Below, in pieces: positions 4,314-6,823 of a DNA stretch of 6,823 nt. Position 1 is the first letter of the stretch. The number at the start of each line of letters is the position of its first letter. The notes below the pieces were generated by a model. The model did no database searches. It had not been told where the DNA came from and worked only from the letters and a program-made list of their open reading frames with translations. This stretch comes from Actinospica sp035712985 (lineage in GTDB: Bacteria; Actinomycetota; Actinomycetes; Streptomycetales; Catenulisporaceae). The position numbers were made by a program, and so were the translations under genes. The DNA lies in the NCBI GenBank assembly GCA_035712985.1, contig DASTAE010000350.1, forward strand, positions 1-6,823, read 5' to 3'.

Positions 4314-6823
4314 GGCTCGTCGAACGCGACGGGGAACTGGGCAAGCTCGAGGCGCTGCTCGGCGGCGGGGTGGCGGTGATCGACGGACCGCTGGCCAGCG
4401 GGAAGACGGCGGTCCTGCACCAGTTCGCCGAGCAGGCCGCGGCCCGCGGCGCGGTGTTCGTCAGCGCCGCGGCCCCGCGGACCGGGCAGCAGGACCATCC
4501 GCTGCTGCTGGACGTGATCCAGCAGATCGGGCACGGCGTGCGCGGCCTGCTGGGCGAGACGGACCCCGCCGCGCACCCCGTCCTGACCGACCTGCATCGG
4601 GACCTCGTGCGGCTCGCCGAGCGGCAGCCGGTGATCATCGGCATCGACGACGCGCACCTGGCCGACGTCGGCTCGCTGCAGTGCCTGCTGCCGCTGATCA
4701 GGCTGCTGACTCCGGCCCGGGTGCTGTTCGTGTTCAGCGGCTGCCTGCAGTCCCAGCAGGCGCACTGGCTGCTGCGGGCCGAGATCGCGCGGCTGCCGCG
4801 GTGCACGGGCATCACGCTGAAGCCGTTGTCGGCCGGGGGAATCGAGCGGCTGATCGCGCTCGAGCTCGGCGAGTCCGCGGCCCGGGCCCTCGCCGCCGAC
4901 TGCCATCGCGCCTCGGGCGGCAATCCGCTGCTCGCCAGAGCCCTGATCGAGGACAACCGCTCGGCCGGGGACGCAGGGCTCGTCATCGGCGACGCGTACG
5001 GCAGCGCGATGCTCAGCTGCCTCTACCGCAGCGAGCCCGGCGTGCTCGAACTCGCGCGGACCCTCGCGGCGCTCGGCGACTCGGCGTCCACGCCGCTGCT
5101 GAGCCGGCTGCTCGACATCGACCCCGAGTCGACCGCGCTCGCCGTGGACGCGCTGAACGTGGCCGGGCTGCTGCGGTCGCACCGGTTCCCGCACGAGCGG
5201 GCCAGGACCGCCGTGCTCGGCAGCATCGCGCCCTCCGCGCTGCGCGCCATCCACGGCCGCGCCGCCAAGCTCCTGCACGAGGAGGGCGCCGCGCCCCAGG
5301 CCGTGGCCCGGCACCTGATCGCCGCCGACACCCCGCAGCCGTGGGCCGTGCCGGTGCTCGAACAAGCGGCCGAGCAGCAGTTGGTGGACGGCCAGACCAA
5401 CGCCGCAGTCAGCTGCCTGCGACTCGCGCGCCGCGCGTGCACGGACGAGCGCCAGCACGCCGCGATCACCTCGGCGCTCACCAGCGCGGTCTGGCGGGTC
5501 GACCCGGCCGCCGCCGAGCGCTACCTGCCGGAGCTGGCCACGGCGGTCAGGAAGGGCCACCTCGGCGGCCGGCACGCGGGCCGGCTGTGCGGGCAGCTGC
5601 TCTGGCACGGCCAGCAGACCGAGGCCGCCAGCCTGCTCGCGGGCCTGGCCGACGCCGCGTCGCCGTCCTCGATGCTGCCGCTCGACGAGGTCCGGCTCTG
5701 GCTCCCGCTGCTCTACCCCGGACTGGCCGGCCGCTCCGCGGCCAAGCCCGCGCCGACCGTCGCCCCGGATCCGCACCGGCAGGCCGCGGCCGTCCTCGCC
5801 GAGGTGCTCTCCGGAACCGCCGACGCCGCGCGCCTGGCCGAGATCGAGCGGCTGCTCGGCCGCACCAGGCTGAGCGGCAGCAGACTGATCCCGATCACGC
5901 TCGCCCTCGTCTCGCTCTGCTACGCCGAGCGCTTCGCCGAGGCGAGGTCCTGGTGCGAGACCTTCCTCGCCGAGAACGCCGGCGACGTCCCGCTGTGGAC
6001 CGCGATGCTGGAGACGGTGCGCGCGATGGTGTGCCTGCGTCAGGGCGACCTCGCCGAGGCCGAGCGGCGCGCGCACCACGCGCTGCACCTGATGTCCGCG
6101 CGCAGCTGGGGCGTGGCGATCGCCGGGCCGCTGTGCGTGCTGATCATGGCCGAGACGATGATGGGCCGCACGGAGAAGGCCGCCGACTATCTCAGCGTCC
6201 CGATTCCCGACGCGACCTTCCACACCCTCTTCGGCGCGCACTACCTCATCGCGCGCGGACGCCTGCACCTCGCGACCGGCCACGCGCACGCCGCCCTACA
6301 GAACTTCGAGGCCTGCGGCGGCCTGGTCGGCTCCTGGGGCTTCGACTCGCCGACCGCCTTCACCTGGCGCACGAACGCCGCGCAGGCGCTGCTGGCGCAG
6401 GGCCGAACGGCGCAGGCGCGGGAGATGCTCGATCGTCAGCTGGCCGCCCTGCCGGGTGACAGTGAGCTCTCTCCGGGGCGCGGAGTCGCGCTCCGCGTCG
6501 TGGCCCAGACCCTCGCGCCCGCCGACCGGCTCGATCCGCTGCTGCGGTCCGCGCGGATCCTCGAGGCTCAGGATTCGAAGGTCGAGCTGGCGTACACGCT
6601 CGCCGACCTCGCCGCGGCCAGAGCGGCGCTGGGCGGCCCCGAGCAGGCAGGCCCGGCGCGGGAGGCGGCGGCCCGCGCCCTGGAGCTCGCGGACCGGGCC
6701 GGGGCGATCCCGCTGGCCCGCGCGCTGCGCGCCGGGGCGGTCGCGGACAAGGCGGCCTACTCCTCGGGCGTCGCGGTCTCGATCGTCGGCGGCGGGGGAA
6801 CGGGCGGCGGCCTGCGCGGCGTC
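4310..6823 (+). CDS. LAL-type (LuxR-family) large ATP-binding transcriptional regulator, 3'-partial
   Basis: The gene encodes a cytosolic STAND-like ATPase regulator of the kind that activates polyketide clusters. GTG at 4310 is the only ATG, GTG or TTG start between the in-frame stop at 4235-4237 and the conserved beginning MRLVERDGEL, so the start is firm. The frame stays open for 838 codons to the window edge. Walker A is GPLASGKT (residues 26-33, Lys32), Walker B is VIIGIDDAH (Asp113, Asp114), and the family's GGNPLL motif is at 203-208. From about residue 340 the protein is Ala/Leu-rich and helical, with TPR-like pairs (for example around CLRQGDLAEAERRA). Near residues 748-766, RILEAQDSKVELAYTLADL matches the block that usually precedes the LuxR helix-turn-helix in this family. 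That DNA-binding domain is not yet reached. Lying directly downstream of the PKS gene, it is probably cluster-specific. No TTA codon was seen, so bldA control is not indicated. Confidence 0.9.
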   Translation, partial: MRLVERDGELGKLEALLGGGVAVIDGPLASGKTAVLHQFAEQAAARGAVFVSAAAPRTGQQDHPLLLDVIQQIGHGVRGLLGETDPAAHPVLTDLHRDLVRLAERQPVIIGIDDAHLADVGSLQCLLPLIRLLTPARVLFVFSGCLQSQQAHWLLRAEIARLPRCTGITLKPLSAGGIERLIALELGESAARALAADCHRASGGNPLLARALIEDNRSAGDAGLVIGDAYGSAMLSCLYRSEPGVLELARTLAALGDSASTPLLSRLLDIDPESTALAVDALNVAGLLRSHRFPHERARTAVLGSIAPSALRAIHGRAAKLLHEEGAAPQAVARHLIAADTPQPWAVPVLEQAAEQQLVDGQTNAAVSCLRLARRACTDERQHAAITSALTSAVWRVDPAAAERYLPELATAVRKGHLGGRHAGRLCGQLLWHGQQTEAASLLAGLADAASPSSMLPLDEVRLWLPLLYPGLAGRSAAKPAPTVAPDPHRQAAAVLAEVLSGTADAARLAEIERLLGRTRLSGSRLIPITLALVSLCYAERFAEARSWCETFLAENAGDVPLWTAMLETVRAMVCLRQGDLAEAERRAHHALHLMSARSWGVAIAGPLCVLIMAETMMGRTEKAADYLSVPIPDATFHTLFGAHYLIARGRLHLATGHAHAALQNFEACGGLVGSWGFDSPTAFTWRTNAAQALLAQGRTAQAREMLDRQLAALPGDSELSPGRGVALRVVAQTLAPADRLDPLLRSARILEAQDSKVELAYTLADLAAARAALGGPEQAGPAREAAARALELADRAGAIPLARALRAGAVADKAAYSSGVAVSIVGGGGTGGGLRGV
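4382..4931 (+). other. P-loop ATPase domain of the regulator
   Basis: This is the nucleotide-binding core of the regulator. The Walker A Lys codon is at 4403-4405, the Walker B Asp-Asp codons are at 4646-4651, and the GGNP motif is at 4916-4927. Between them, HPVLTDLHRDLVRLAERQP and SLQCLLPLIRLL match the conserved spacing helices of LAL proteins. All key nucleotide-binding residues are present, so ATP binding is expected. The ligand or signal that controls it is not evident. Confidence 0.88.

Noticed and set aside
3473..6289. Long minus-strand open frame spanning the PKS end and the regulator
   Set aside because: It crosses two well-supported + strand genes and the gap between them, is low-complexity, and shows no motif. 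It is an artefact of scarce stop codons in GC-rich DNA.
4300..6459. Plus-strand open frame overlapping the regulator in another frame
   Set aside because: Its product is Arg/Ala/Gly-rich without motifs, while the GTG-4310 frame carries Walker A, Walker B and GGNP motifs and stays open to the window edge.
1..6823. CRISPR arrays, tRNA/rRNA genes, insertion sequences, tandem repeats
   Set aside because: Both strands are filled by the two coding frames apart from a 107-base gap. No regularly spaced repeats, transposase motifs, terminal inverted repeats or tRNA-like cloverleaf were noticed.

Overview
The window is very GC-rich, and third codon positions are almost always G or C in both real reading frames. 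It carries a type I modular polyketide synthase (PKS) followed by a large ATP-binding regulator. Together these point to a secondary-metabolite gene cluster in an actinomycete (Streptomyces or a relative). Genus, cluster and product cannot be named from the sequence.

Layout: both genes are on the + strand. Positions 3-4202 hold the 3' part of a PKS gene. The window opens inside a ketosynthase (KS), just before its active-site Cys. A methylmalonyl-type acyltransferase (AT), a ketoreductase (KR), an acyl carrier protein (ACP) and a short acidic tail follow, then the stop. This is one KS-AT-KR-ACP extension module at the end of a subunit, with no DH, ER or thioesterase. The chain must therefore pass to another subunit or be released by an enzyme outside the window. 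After a 107-base gap comes a GTG-started gene (4310 to the window edge, still open after 838 codons). It encodes a LAL-type regulator (large ATP-binding regulator of the LuxR family) with intact Walker A and B motifs and a long helical-repeat region. Its expected C-terminal DNA-binding domain would lie past the window.

How they fit together: the PKS module adds one methylmalonyl-derived unit and may reduce its beta-keto group. The regulator next to it is a plausible cluster-specific activator.

I see no wholly new system. The points most worth checking are these. The KR keeps its catalytic tetrad but has lost the usual NADPH-phosphate-binding loop and the standard stereochemistry fingerprints. 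A nine-codon reading frame, possibly read from a leaderless transcript, overlaps the regulator's start codon. The PKS tail is too short for the classical docking domain.
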